57,859 nt of DNA from a virus. The stretch's first letter is position 1; the number at the start of each line of letters is the position of its first letter. A program made the translations under genes and the position numbers. Location: positions 1 to 57,859 of the IMG/VR virus record IMGVR_UViG_3300030114_000014, one strand, 5' to 3'. The notes under the pieces are model-generated. The model had not been told where the DNA came from and made no database searches. It worked only from the letters and a program-made list of their open reading frames with translations. This document shows, piece after piece, positions 1 through 7,736 of this stretch.

Positions 1-73
1 ATTGTTGTCAGCCCTTATAAATCCATAAGTCTTATTGAAAAATAAAACTGTACCCCTCATTATGAATCACGAC

Positions 74-304
74 CTAACTAGCATTCTCATTAATAAACCT
101 TATAAAGATATCTGTTCCTCGAAATTCTGTTGTTGCAAGCTTATCTCTTATTTTATACTCTGTTAAATCCTGAGTCTCAAATTGAGTATTTATACATGAA
201 TTTAGGAAATTTACTGCAAGACTAGGACTTGAAAAAGGTTGAAGATTAGTGATCTTTTCATAAGCTACTATAGTAACTATATATATAGGATTATCATTTT
301 CCAT
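74..304 (-). CDS. Hypothetical protein, 76 aa
   Basis: Not recognised. A small soluble-looking protein beginning MENDNPIY and ending in a TAG stop. I chose the ATG at 304 because GGGAGGTG lies a few bases upstream; an in-frame GTG nine bases earlier overlaps that ribosome-binding site. The start overlaps the TGA stop of the gene upstream (294-746), so the two are probably translationally coupled. It is the last complete gene of the leftmost minus-strand run. Confidence 0.75.
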   Translation of the reverse strand: MENDNPIYIVTIVAYEKITNLQPFSSPSLAVNFLNSCINTQFETQDLTEYKIRDKLATTEFRGTDIFIRFINENAS

Positions 305-746
305 TATTCGCACCTCCCATCCTTGCTACTTTTTGTGTTACTTGCCAATAAGCATGGATTGCGCTGTGACCTAAATTTGGATAACATTTTGTTTTCTCAT
401 TCTCAATATTAAATCTTCTTATCTTATATCCATCATTAGAATACTTAATGTTATTAGCGAAATAATCAAGGTCTACCGAATTACCTGTTTTCTTTTCTAT
501 ATAGGTTCTAAGTTCACCTTCTGTCCAAAGGTGGAACATCTTCTCTTTTTTTAAGTGAGGAAAGTCTTTTTCTAATAATTCTTTTTGGATTAGACTAACT
601 GCATATATATTTGCATGCTCTGGATTTGTTTCCAAATCACTCTTTAACATATATAAGTCGCCGACATTAAATTCCCACGCATCTTCCAATTCCTCTTGAA
701 CTATTTTTTCTGCTTCTTTGAATTCTTTATCTGATATAAATTGCAT
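294..746 (-). CDS. Hypothetical protein, 150 aa
   Basis: Not recognised. Mixed charged and aromatic composition without a signal peptide or membrane segment. A GGGGG tract nine bases before the ATG at 746 decides the start; an ATG at 755 (MSI) is possible but sits directly against that tract. The TGA stop overlaps the next start, which fits a tightly packed operon of small phage genes. Confidence 0.75.
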   Translation of the reverse strand: MQFISDKEFKEAEKIVQEELEDAWEFNVGDLYMLKSDLETNPEHANIYAVSLIQKELLEKDFPHLKKEKMFHLWTEGELRTYIEKKTGNSVDLDYFANNIKYSNDGYKIRRFNIENEKTKCYPNLGHSAIHAYWQVTQKVARMGGANNGK

Positions 747-771
747 AATACTCATCCCCCTGAATGTCATC

Positions 772-1356
772 TTATCTATTTATTTTGTTGTATTCTTCCT
801 CTGCGTAATTATAACTTCTTTGTATTCTTTCTAAATCATCAAAGTTCATTGCATGATTAAAGCTATAAGCAAGTGTTAAGTTCTCTAGTGATTTTAAATC
901 CTCTTTCTTCTCATCAATTATATTGCATATGTCTCCCTCTTCTAATGATTTAATTCCATAAAGTTTGAACTTATCAATACCTTGTTCTTCAGATATTGAA
1001 TTGATTTCATTATTGGGATCTTGAGCATTATAAATTCTACTGTAAGTCTTTAATATACTGCTTTTTTCTTTTTCAAGTCTAGTATCAGCTACTTTCCCTG
1101 CTATCTCATCTTTTCTTTCGTATAATTCTTTCTTAGTATCATCAAATGCTTCATTAACAACTTCTCCTGCTCCACTTAGCGCACAAAAAGCTGCTGTAAC
1201 TAATAATTCAGATAAAAGACCATATCTATTTGATTCTGCCCAGCCTTTCTTGAAATCAACTCTTAATTTGTTTTCATCATTTACTTTTATTCCATTCCCA
1301 ATGACTGAACCTCCAACTGAACCTATTAATAACCCTGTTAATGCTACAAAAATCAT
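772..1356 (-). CDS. Hypothetical membrane-anchored protein, 194 aa
   Basis: The first 25 or so residues form a glycine-rich hydrophobic segment (VALTGLLIGSVGGSVIG). A second weaker hydrophobic stretch lies near residues 50-63. The rest is charged and probably helical (KKELYERKDEIAGK). AAGGAGAGATAATT precedes the ATG, and the start nearly abuts the stop of the gene upstream. The function is unknown; the form matches the many single-helix membrane proteins on this strand. Confidence 0.75.
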   Translation of the reverse strand: MIFVALTGLLIGSVGGSVIGNGIKVNDENKLRVDFKKGWAESNRYGLLSELLVTAAFCALSGAGEVVNEAFDDTKKELYERKDEIAGKVADTRLEKEKSSILKTYSRIYNAQDPNNEINSISEEQGIDKFKLYGIKSLEEGDICNIIDEKKEDLKSLENLTLAYSFNHAMNFDDLERIQRSYNYAEEEYNKINR

Positions 1357-1358
1357 AA

Positions 1359-1565
1359 TTATCTCTCCTTCATTAAATTTATTCCAGTTTTTACAACTGC
1401 ATAGGAACCAACGCCCATTTTAAGATATTTTAGCGTACCATTAATACCTTTCTGTATTAATCGATATTTACTGCTAGGATTTTTTTCGTTGCGTGCGATA
1501 CAGAATCTGTTACCTATTTCTAGTGTAACACCTATCACTGCGCAACAAATACAGACTTTAATCAT
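1359..1565 (-). CDS. Small hydrophobic Cys-containing protein, 68 aa
   Basis: Begins MIKVCICCAVIGVTLEIG, a short hydrophobic segment with three cysteines, then a basic tail. AAAGGA nine bases before the ATG at 1565 supports this start over the one at 1574. It lies downstream of a GTATAAGATATTAAA box at 1629-1643 and is probably the first gene of the transcript that continues through 772-1356. Function unknown. Confidence 0.7.
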   Translation of the reverse strand: MIKVCICCAVIGVTLEIGNRFCIARNEKNPSSKYRLIQKGINGTLKYLKMGVGSYAVVKTGINLMKER

Positions 1566-1628
1566 CAATCTCATTCCTTTCTAAAGCAAAAAATTAAATA
1601 AAGATAGAATTTTCCTAACTCTTCTTTA

Positions 1629-1643
1629 TTTAATATCTTATAC
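1629..1643 (-). promoter_or_regulatory. Box GTATAAGAYATTAAA
   Basis: Exact match to the repeated minus-strand box, about 64 bases before the start of 1359-1565, which is longer than the usual 18-30 base spacing. Confidence 0.7.
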
Positions 1644-1658
1644 AAGAAAAACTATATT

Positions 1659-1687
1659 TTGAAAAAAACAAAATCTCGTGTTATAAT
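1659..1687 (+). promoter_or_regulatory. SigA-type promoter, TTGAAA-17-TATAAT
   Basis: TTGAAA at 1659-1664, a 17-base spacer and a perfect TATAAT at 1682-1687. It points rightward inside a block of leftward genes. No plus-strand gene follows, only a terminator hairpin about 50 bases on, so it may drive a small RNA. Confidence 0.6.
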
Positions 1688-1693
1688 GAAATT

Positions 1694-1762
1694 GTCCATA
1701 TGTTATTGTTCTCGTTACAATGCCCCCTAAATTAAAAGAAGGCTCATCGCCTTCTTTTTTTA
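1694..1762 (+). ncRNA. Candidate small RNA of about 65-70 nt
   Basis: Inferred transcript between the consensus promoter at 1659-1687 and an intrinsic terminator (stem 1737-1743 with 1749-1755, then seven or more Ts). It contains a small hairpin, ATTGT/ACAAT with a 7-nt loop. An 11-codon reading frame starting at an ATG inside it lacks a ribosome-binding site. Its target, if any, is unknown. Confidence 0.35.
1737..1762. terminator. Bidirectional intrinsic terminator
   Basis: AGAAGGC-TCATC-GCCTTCT hairpin with a T tract on the plus side and, read from the minus side, TTTT after the stem. It ends the minus gene 1760-2119 and the possible plus small RNA. Confidence 0.65.
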
Positions 1763-2119
1763 TTCTTCTTTTTTCTCTTTCAATTCATATTTTATATAAT
1801 TTTTCATATCCCTAATTGAACACTCTAAATTCTGCTCACACACTTTTACATGGTTCTCTCTTTCTTTTAAATCTACTTCTTTACTCTTTAAATCTAATTC
1901 TCTCTTTTCTAACTTCTCTTTTGTTTCTTTACACTTTATATAACTTAAACTCAAATCATTCTTTTGTCTTTCTATTTCAACTCTTTCTAAATCATTATCC
2001 TTTATTATTTGCTCCTTTTCTTTTGCATTTCCTGTTATTATTGCTGTACATATTATTCCTGTTAAACTTGTTACTATTGCTCCTATACCGAACATTTTTA
2101 ATTTTTCTTCAAAATTCAT
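1760..2119 (-). CDS. Small single-TM coiled-coil protein, 119 aa
   Basis: Begins MNFEEKLKMFGIGAIVTSLTGIICTAIIT: a short N-terminal tail and one hydrophobic helix (residues about 8-30), followed by a long charged coiled coil rich in K and E. The ATG at 2119 follows AAAGAGAGTGATAA, the leader that recurs in this gene class. The longer open frame upstream only translates the promoter box. One of a family of small membrane proteins, each with its own box and terminator. Function unknown. Confidence 0.85.
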   Translation of the reverse strand: MNFEEKLKMFGIGAIVTSLTGIICTAIITGNAKEKEQIIKDNDLERVEIERQKNDLSLSYIKCKETKEKLEKRELDLKSKEVDLKERENHVKVCEQNLECSIRDMKNYIKYELKEKKEE

Positions 2120-2144
2120 ATTTATCACTCTCTTTCTTTTATTC

Positions 2145-2159
2145 TTTAATATCTTATAC
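2145..2159 (-). promoter_or_regulatory. Box GTATAAGAYATTAAA
   Basis: Exact copy 26 bases before the start of 1760-2119, the commonest spacing in the window. Confidence 0.75.
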
Positions 2160-2176
2160 GATATAAAGGGCAAAAT

Positions 2177-2206
2177 AATAACGTGGGCCATATGGCCCAC
2201 GTTATT
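2177..2206. terminator. Palindromic hairpin between genes
   Basis: Long near-perfect palindrome centred on GGGCCATATGGCCC, immediately after the stop of 2205-2621; probably its terminator. Confidence 0.55.
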
Positions 2207-2621
2207 ATTGTCTATTCTTTAATTCCTCTATTTCTTTTTTAAGCTCTGCATTTTCCTTAGCCAGTAATTCATTTCTTTCATATGAGCTGTTTATTTCTGT
2301 CTTTAATAATTGTATTTCTTTTTGACATTCTTTTATATAATCAAATATGAATTTAGTAAATTCCCCCAATTCTTTTCTACCTTTATTTATTAATAGATTG
2401 CATTGGGTATTTAATTTTACAATAGTAGCAGCAAGGTTTTTTGCTATTGGTTCTATTGTTGGTATTTGATATCTACTGCCTTCCATTTGCAGATTTAAAC
2501 ATACTATCCTAAGATTATCCGTTTCATCTCTTACGTTGTTGTCGAAGCTAGAGATTTCTCCATGCCACAATGTTAACCCATTCATTGCTTGATCAATATT
2601 AATATTGTTATTGTTATCCAT
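2205..2621 (-). CDS. Coiled-coil protein, 138 aa
   Basis: Not recognised. The Asn-rich start (MDNNNNINIDQ) leads to a mixed region and a C-terminal coiled coil of about 50 residues (LLAKENAELKKEIEELKNRQ). AAAGGAGTGAACTT precedes the ATG. No membrane segment. The role could be oligomeric or structural; nothing in the neighbours narrows it. Confidence 0.8.
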   Translation of the reverse strand: MDNNNNINIDQAMNGLTLWHGEISSFDNNVRDETDNLRIVCLNLQMEGSRYQIPTIEPIAKNLAATIVKLNTQCNLLINKGRKELGEFTKFIFDYIKECQKEIQLLKTEINSSYERNELLAKENAELKKEIEELKNRQ

Positions 2622-2702
2622 AAGTTCACTCCTTTGTGTATAATAATATAATTATACTATATATACTTTCTTTAACAACTCCCATAAAGCATATATTAAT
2701 TC

Positions 2703-3044
2703 TTAATCTTCTGCAGTTACAAGGGGAACGTCGATGTCGTGGAATAATTCTATATACCATTTGAATCCGTAGTCTGGTTCATTATGAATAATACATTGTT
2801 GCTCCATTGCTTTAACTGTATGATTTTTAGTAAGGATATCTAAAATAGTTGTCATATTTAATCCATGGTGTAATGCATCTATTGCAGTATGAGTTACTCC
2901 CATATTTACAAAAACTCTTCTTGCTTTACCTATATCTTCGGGTGTTTTTAAATTCAAGGAGATAAATGACATAGTTTTAAAAAGCCCAAATATTTGCTCA
3001 TCAGTCAATTCAAAGAATTTTTCTATTGGTACCCTATTCTTCAT
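2703..3044 (-). CDS. Hypothetical protein, 113 aa
   Basis: Not recognised. A compact, probably helical protein (FFELTDEQIFGLFKTMSFI). AAGGAGAGTAAAG before the ATG. The start overlaps the TAG stop of 3034-3432, so the pair is probably translationally coupled. Confidence 0.8.
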   Translation of the reverse strand: MKNRVPIEKFFELTDEQIFGLFKTMSFISLNLKTPEDIGKARRVFVNMGVTHTAIDALHHGLNMTTILDILTKNHTVKAMEQQCIIHNEPDYGFKWYIELFHDIDVPLVTAED

Positions 3045-3432
3045 CTTTACTCTCCTTAGTAATCCTTACATATGGCATACCACCAGGAAGTGCATACCAA
3101 TCCTTTTTAGGAGCGCAATATTCTAACTTTCCAGCAGCAACACCAAGTATCATTAATTGTTCCATTTGTTGTTGAAAGCCTGTCCAGAGCTTACCATCTT
3201 TCGTTATGCACATATCTAAGAATGAACTCCCCTCCTTAAATTTATCTGGAAGTTCATTTACCATAGTACCAATTTCTTCTGCGTGTGCCTTGATTCTTTC
3301 TGGATGAAGTCCAAATGTTATTTTAATACTCTCTACATAAATAGGTTCAATGATTGGTTTATCATCTACAATTTCCTCTTTCTTTAAGAAACAATCGCTT
3401 AAAATTTCAGCTACTCTTTTTGTTGATATCAT
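3034..3432 (-). CDS. Hypothetical protein, 132 aa
   Basis: Not recognised. Begins MISTKRVAEILSDCFLKKEE. I chose the ATG at 3432 with AAAGGTGG upstream rather than the GTG inside that site. Ends in TAG (minus strand), one of several TAG stops that argue against wholesale amber recoding here. It overlaps 2703-3044. Confidence 0.78.
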   Translation of the reverse strand: MISTKRVAEILSDCFLKKEEIVDDKPIIEPIYVESIKITFGLHPERIKAHAEEIGTMVNELPDKFKEGSSFLDMCITKDGKLWTGFQQQMEQLMILGVAAGKLEYCAPKKDWYALPGGMPYVRITKESKDEE

Positions 3433-3450
3433 ATTATTTGCCACCTTTCT

Positions 3451-3798
3451 TTAAATATCACTGATAATAAAACTTACCTTTACTGGTTTATAATCATCAG
3501 TTAATGTTGAACTAAATCTTTTTGCTCCATCTTCTTCTCTGAATCTCATGGCTTCACATATATCCCCTGTATCTTTCTTTGTGATACTTGAGTTTAAATA
3601 TTTATCACCATTCGTAATAGTATAGAAACATTCACTATCAATATCTGTTATTATACTATTTAAAGTATTTAATGTGCTTAACTCTTCTCTCATTCTTTTA
3701 TGAAGATTTTTTAATTTTCTATCCTCTAGTAGTTTACACTTGTTACTGATACTTTCTTTGATTATATTTTTTAATAATTCAATTTTGCATACCCCCAT
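3451..3798 (-). CDS. Hypothetical protein, 115 aa
   Basis: Not recognised. N-terminal charged helix followed by a beta-rich stretch (CFYTITNGDKYLNSSITKKD). AAGGGAG upstream of the ATG overlaps the stop region of 3804-4031. Member of the left minus-strand operon. Confidence 0.78.
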   Translation of the reverse strand: MGVCKIELLKNIIKESISNKCKLLEDRKLKNLHKRMREELSTLNTLNSIITDIDSECFYTITNGDKYLNSSITKKDTGDICEAMRFREEDGAKRFSSTLTDDYKPVKVSFIISDI

Positions 3799-3803
3799 AG
3801 ATA

Positions 3804-4031
3804 TTACAACTCCCTTATCATCTTAGATGTGTTAAGCAGGTTAGGATGCTCATTCAATACCACTATATATCCCTCTAATGGACACCCTTCTCTCTCTTCA
3901 TAATCTAACTCATAGTATTTCAAATCTCCACCAGCAAACTTAGACCTCAATGCTAGCGCATTGCCATCTACTTTACCTTTACCCTCTAGTATTCTAACTG
4001 TTCCTTGCTCTTTAACTAATACTATTTTCAT
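3804..4031 (-). CDS. Hypothetical protein, 75 aa
   Basis: Not recognised. Beta-rich small protein (MKIVLVKEQGTVRILEGKGK) containing LKYYELDYEE; a similar KYYEL stretch occurs in 8152-8409, so the two may share a fold. AGGAGGAAATT before the ATG; that site overlaps the TAG stop of the gene downstream, which suggests stop-start coupling. Confidence 0.78.
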   Translation of the reverse strand: MKIVLVKEQGTVRILEGKGKVDGNALALRSKFAGGDLKYYELDYEEREGCPLEGYIVVLNEHPNLLNTSKMIREL

Positions 4032-4040
4032 AATTTCCTC

Positions 4041-4484
4041 CTATGCGTGAGAAAGTGGATTCAATCTACATATCATCCAATCTTCTTTTAATAGAGATAA
4101 TTTAAGTTCAATATCATCAATATCTTCAAACTTCTTAGTTCCTCCGGTTTCACAACTGACCATATAATTAAGATTGAAAATACTGTCTTCTTTTACTTTT
4201 TCTTTATAAATTCTTATTTTACCCGGAACAAAAAGTACTTTATCTATATCGCTATCACTAAACCATTTTATTGCGCTATCAAAACTTCTAGATTCAGTAT
4301 AGTATAAAAAATTAAATCCACTGACTATTTCCCCTTCATTTTTATCATTAATAATAAAGTATTGTGTGCATTTTGAGCGGTCTTCTAGCATATTAGCAAA
4401 AACCGCTTCATACACTTGTCCAAAAGTTATTGTGTTTGGTCCTCCATCTCTACTGCATACTATTTTGCATCTATCGATACCCAT
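4041..4484 (-). CDS. Hypothetical protein, 147 aa
   Basis: N-terminal half resembles the small beta-barrel pattern common in phage proteins (TFGQVYEAVF... QYFIINDKNEGEIVSG); I cannot name a family. Ends in TAG. Its start overlaps the TAA of 4484-4639. Confidence 0.75.
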   Translation of the reverse strand: MGIDRCKIVCSRDGGPNTITFGQVYEAVFANMLEDRSKCTQYFIINDKNEGEIVSGFNFLYYTESRSFDSAIKWFSDSDIDKVLFVPGKIRIYKEKVKEDSIFNLNYMVSCETGGTKKFEDIDDIELKLSLLKEDWMICRLNPLSHA

Positions 4485-4639
4485 TATTTATTCGCCTCAT
4501 CTTTCGCCTTCTTCTTTTCTAGCCAATCAATTACTTCTTCTAATTTATCTAGTGGGTGAGAGTAGGGGTTTACTCCACGCACACAAATAACTCCCAACTT
4601 GCCCCATCTCTCTAATAGCTCTGCTCTTTTATCTTTCAC
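4484..4639 (-). CDS. Hypothetical protein, 51 aa, GTG start
   Basis: Read directly from the sequence: MKDKRAELLERWGKLGVICV to EANK. The GTG at 4639 follows AAAGGATGATGATA. It overlaps the end of 4629-5252 and the start of 4041-4484, which closes an otherwise empty 140-base gap. Its NPYSHPLDKLEE echoes the NPLSHA tail of its neighbour. Function unknown. Confidence 0.65.
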   Translation of the reverse strand: MKDKRAELLERWGKLGVICVRGVNPYSHPLDKLEEVIDWLEKKKAKDEANK

Positions 4640-5252
4640 TATCATCATCCTTTCTGTGTACATTTTTCAATTTACATATTCCAGTTAAATGCTCTTTTGC
4701 TACAGGAAGTAAGTCCATTAGTTTAATGTTATTGTAAATACTTTGTTGTGATTGAAATAATAATTCATAAAATTCTTTTGATATTAATGTGACAGAATCC
4801 TTAGCTACAGCATCGCAATTTCCCTGTTTAACATAGTAACATTCATTATCTAGGTCTTGCAGTATATAAATAGATCCTATTAAGAATGGATTGTTTTCGT
4901 CTACCCAAATCGCATATAACAGTTTATTATCTTTCTTTACGTATACTAGACTCATTTCTTCATCATCTAATTCTATTTCTGGGTGTTTCTCCAGTATACT
5001 TATAATCTTTGCTCTTGATTCATTCTTGTATTGCCTTACCATTGAATTTATAATTCTTTTATTTTTGCAAATCATTGCAGATTCAAATTTATCAGAATAA
5101 TCACCTGGAACTGGAATAGAAAAGCCTACTGAATACTCATCTCCACTGAACTTTTTAGTGATGAACTCATCGGCAACTTTAATATATCCTACAAGTGAAG
5201 ATATTTCACTTACTGCTCTTTCGGTTTCTCTTTGATTTTTAATTTTTGGCAT
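4629..5252 (-). CDS. Hypothetical protein, 207 aa
   Basis: Not recognised. Soluble and highly charged; the middle part has a beta-strand pattern (LLYAIWVDENNPFLIGSIYI) and the C-terminus is acidic then basic. AGGAGGAATTAATT precedes the ATG. Part of the left operon, overlapping 4484-4639 downstream. Confidence 0.8.
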   Translation of the reverse strand: MPKIKNQRETERAVSEISSLVGYIKVADEFITKKFSGDEYSVGFSIPVPGDYSDKFESAMICKNKRIINSMVRQYKNESRAKIISILEKHPEIELDDEEMSLVYVKKDNKLLYAIWVDENNPFLIGSIYILQDLDNECYYVKQGNCDAVAKDSVTLISKEFYELLFQSQQSIYNNIKLMDLLPVAKEHLTGICKLKNVHRKDDDSER

Positions 5253-5264
5253 AATTAATTCCTC

Positions 5265-5510
5265 CTACCATGCTTTTAATACTCTCATATGACTAAATTC
5301 ATTACATGTAAGCTCTATTTCTCTTTTACTGTTAGTGAATGGTGCATACTTATTGTTTCCTCTTTCCCATTGTTTGAAACATTTATTTTTAGTGCTATCA
5401 GTAATATCTCTGTTTTCTTTCTTTTCTGCTTTATAATTACCGCATATTTCACATTGATTTGGCATTGGTTGTCTTCTTGTTTTTGTTGAATTAATTATTG
5501 TCCTTACCAT
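5265..5510 (-). CDS. Small Cys-rich protein, 81 aa
   Basis: A CEICG motif near residue 19, with later Cys at C-F and C-N positions, suggests one zinc site. AGGAG precedes the ATG at 5510, inside the end of 5491-5682. Function unknown; one of several Cys-rich small proteins in this arm. Confidence 0.7.
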   Translation of the reverse strand: MVRTIINSTKTRRQPMPNQCEICGNYKAEKKENRDITDSTKNKCFKQWERGNNKYAPFTNSKREIELTCNEFSHMRVLKAW

Positions 5511-5682
5511 CTTCTATCTCCTCTTCTCTTGTTTCTGCTTCACATTCAGATACACTTACTAGATTTTCTTTTAGAAAGTCTACTTCTTCTTGGGTTTTAC
5601 ATTGGCTATACAATTCATTTATAAATAATGCTAAGCTATTCGTATCTAATTTTAATTTTCCATTTTCGCCTCTATCTAACAT
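5491..5682 (-). CDS. Hypothetical acidic protein, 63 aa
   Basis: Not recognised. Acidic C-terminus (CEAETREEEIEDGKDNN). AAGGAGAGTAAGGAAG precedes the ATG. It overlaps its neighbours on both sides. Confidence 0.72.
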   Translation of the reverse strand: MLDRGENGKLKLDTNSLALFINELYSQCKTQEEVDFLKENLVSVSECEAETREEEIEDGKDNN

Positions 5683-5965
5683 CTTCCTTACTCTCCTTTA
5701 TTATATAGAATTCACATGGCTTATCCTTTTTTAATTCGCCCTCAAGTCTTCTCCAACCATCATCTCTATTGCAACAAGCTCCCCATGCAAATATTCCCAT
5801 TTGATAAGTGCCTTTCCTACCGCATGTAGTACATTGACTCCTTTTCCTCATTGTGCCTTTGCAACCTTTGTTCTTGACACTAATTGAATTGGATGTTGAT
5901 TTCACTACAGTCTTATCTGGACTTGTATTCAGTGAAGATGCGAGCGCCCATTTTACACTATCCAT
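5672..5965 (-). CDS. Putative zinc-binding protein, 97 aa
   Basis: CTTCGRKG plus a later CC pair form a zinc-ribbon-like pattern. I prefer the ATG at 5965 (MDSVKWAL), with AGGAATAATT before it; a longer frame from 5986 overlaps the upstream gene. Ends in TAG. Function unknown. Confidence 0.68.
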   Translation of the reverse strand: MDSVKWALASSLNTSPDKTVVKSTSNSISVKNKGCKGTMRKRSQCTTCGRKGTYQMGIFAWGACCNRDDGWRRLEGELKKDKPCEFYIIKESKEDVR

Positions 5966-5967
5966 AA

Positions 5968-6843
5968 TTATTCCTTGCCCTCCCATGTTTTTCCAAGCTT
6001 TTTATCTTTCCATTCAGTATTTCTCTTAGTTTCACTCTTTGGTTGGATCAAATCGTTGAACCAATGCTCTTGATTTCTATCTCTCACTGCTTGCGTTGCT
6101 GCGTAGAAGAATCTATTCCATAATTTATTAGGATTAAATAACATCCATAATTCTAAATCCAAATTCTTAATTGCGAACTCAATGTGCTTTGTCATCCACT
6201 GTGCTTTGACTCCACTAATTATAAGTTTCTTCTCTTCCTTATTAAACCATACATCTGAACATTCAAATATCTTTTCTATGTCTGGTTCAGGTTCACCTCT
6301 ATGAACTGTAACTCTGTGGCCAGCTAACTTCTTTATCGCACCAATACAAATATCCTCTGCAAAATTATCATCTAATTCCTTGTTCTTAAAGGTATATGTG
6401 ATTGTAAAAGTTTTTTCAGGCTCTTCTTCATTGTAATCTACAATAATTAAATCTTCCTTTACTTCTTTTGTTCCAAACCAACCTTCCATAGGAACAAAAT
6501 CATCATGGATTATACCTATCTTTCTTCCATATTCTATAATTTTCTTACTATCTTCCTCATTTTTAACATTAATTGGTCTGCCGCAAACAACATTGAATGC
6601 TTTGCAATAAGTTAAGTAGTGACCGCGTAGCTGAACTTCACCCTTTTCATTTATTTTGATATTATCATCTTTTAGTTCACCACTCTCAATCATTTCCTTT
6701 ACTTCATCAAAAGAGTAGTGTCTTTTGCCCTCACTACCAAAATTAACTAACCCTACTTTTACTTGTTCTTCATCTTGATTTCCAAAACTATCTGTTTCTA
6801 CATGAAGGTAATCATGTAGAAATATTCCATCTTTCATTGCCAT
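5968..6843 (-). CDS. Hypothetical protein, 291 aa
   Basis: The largest gene of the left arm and not recognised. No membrane helix. It has a charged beta-rich middle (EKTFTITYTFKNKELDD) and an aromatic-rich C-terminal third (LWMLFNPNKLWNRFFY). The weak AGGAATAATAAA before the ATG supports 6843. No catalytic motif is evident. Confidence 0.8.
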   Translation of the reverse strand: MAMKDGIFLHDYLHVETDSFGNQDEEQVKVGLVNFGSEGKRHYSFDEVKEMIESGELKDDNIKINEKGEVQLRGHYLTYCKAFNVVCGRPINVKNEEDSKKIIEYGRKIGIIHDDFVPMEGWFGTKEVKEDLIIVDYNEEEPEKTFTITYTFKNKELDDNFAEDICIGAIKKLAGHRVTVHRGEPEPDIEKIFECSDVWFNKEEKKLIISGVKAQWMTKHIEFAIKNLDLELWMLFNPNKLWNRFFYAATQAVRDRNQEHWFNDLIQPKSETKRNTEWKDKKLGKTWEGKE

Positions 6844-6866
6844 TTTATTATTCCTCGCTTTCTAAA

Positions 6867-6992
6867 TTATTTATCATTCCTTTTATTATAGGTTTTTCTT
6901 AAATTTATAAGAAATAGTGTTCTGAAGAAATTTACTACATGGTTTCCTTTAACTGTTTCTATCGGCCATCCGTATTTATCTCTTAATTTCAT
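6867..6992 (-). CDS. Hypothetical basic peptide, 41 aa
   Basis: Read from the sequence: MKLRDKYGWPIETVKGNHVV then a basic tail. GGAGGAGGAAAATTAAG precedes the ATG at 6992, a very strong ribosome-binding site for so short a frame. Function unknown. Confidence 0.6.
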   Translation of the reverse strand: MKLRDKYGWPIETVKGNHVVNFFRTLFLINLRKTYNKRNDK

Positions 6993-7012
6993 CTTAATTT
7001 TCCTCCTCCTAT

Positions 7013-7183
7013 TTATTGAGCTATACAGATACTACAAGCGCATCCAAAGCACTCCATTTCTTTTCCTTTAGCACTTAACTCTGCACATTTTTGGCTATCT
7101 TTTTTCATTGAATTGGTTAATTTTTTAACTGCATACCCATTATCCCTTAGTAATTTTACTGCATTATCAATTTCTTTACTCAT
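7013..7183 (-). CDS. Small protein with Cys-rich tail, 56 aa
   Basis: MSKEIDNAVKLLRDNGYAVK then a C-terminal CFGCACSICIAQ cluster, plus one more Cys upstream: a possible metal site. GGAGGCAGCAAG before the ATG, which overlaps the stop of 7180-7728. Confidence 0.68.
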   Translation of the reverse strand: MSKEIDNAVKLLRDNGYAVKKLTNSMKKDSQKCAELSAKGKEMECFGCACSICIAQ

Positions 7184-7728
7184 CTTGCTGCCTCCTCCAA
7201 ATTATTAGGATCTATATAAATGATCTTCTTACCTTTTTTTCTTGCATATTTAATGCAGTTCCAAGTGCCACTTTTACTTTTCTCGTCACCATTCCATACA
7301 GCGATAACAATGTCAGCGTTATCTACCATGTATCTATTTCTCTTATCCATTTTGCCTGGATGGTAAATATCTTTATCGATTCCTTTTACTTCATACCCCT
7401 CTACATAATCTACTGCGGTAACTTCATCTGCTAGTTTGAGTTGTTCTAGATAATATTCTTGTTGTTTTGGTGTCCATTTTATATACTGCTGACCAAATGG
7501 TATTGCTATTTCAATAGTTAGTGGCCACTTTATTTCATGGCACGCGTCGAAAGCCATTTGGTCAGTACCAAGCGCTCCACCAACGATTACAGTGCATACG
7601 TTGTATTGATCTTTAATTATTTCAAGCACCGTATTTTTTATTTTTTCTTTTATTCTTAGATTTTTATCAGAATCTCTATTGTACCCTCCAAGTTTATCTG
7701 GACGATGGCCTGTAAAACATATCTTCAT
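7180..7728 (-). CDS. SLOG/YpsA-like (DUF1273) protein, 182 aa
   Basis: The start CFTGHRPDKLGGY, the GGALGTDQMAFDAC segment near residue 50 and the NRYMVDNADIVIAVWNG segment near residue 130 match the SLOG superfamily, YpsA/DUF1273 branch. These are Rossmann-like proteins thought to bind nucleotide-derived ligands, and phages often carry them. What is seen is the motif set; the ligand and role are unknown. AGGTAGGAAATAAT precedes the ATG. Length is normal for the family. Confidence 0.85.
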   Translation of the reverse strand: MKICFTGHRPDKLGGYNRDSDKNLRIKEKIKNTVLEIIKDQYNVCTVIVGGALGTDQMAFDACHEIKWPLTIEIAIPFGQQYIKWTPKQQEYYLEQLKLADEVTAVDYVEGYEVKGIDKDIYHPGKMDKRNRYMVDNADIVIAVWNGDEKSKSGTWNCIKYARKKGKKIIYIDPNNLEEAAR

Positions 7729-7736
7729 ATTATTTC

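Noticed and set aside
1816-2166. Leucine-rich plus-strand frames opposite small minus genes (1816-2166, 15217-15435, 15791-16216, 20448-20747 and similar)
   Set aside because: They are the complements of lysine/glutamate-rich coiled-coil genes, with no ribosome-binding sites.
2119-2200. Upstream extensions encoding a recurring YKILKNKRKRVIN-type peptide (at 1760, 15865 and others)
   Set aside because: This is the promoter box and leader translated in frame; the real start follows GAGAGTGATAA.
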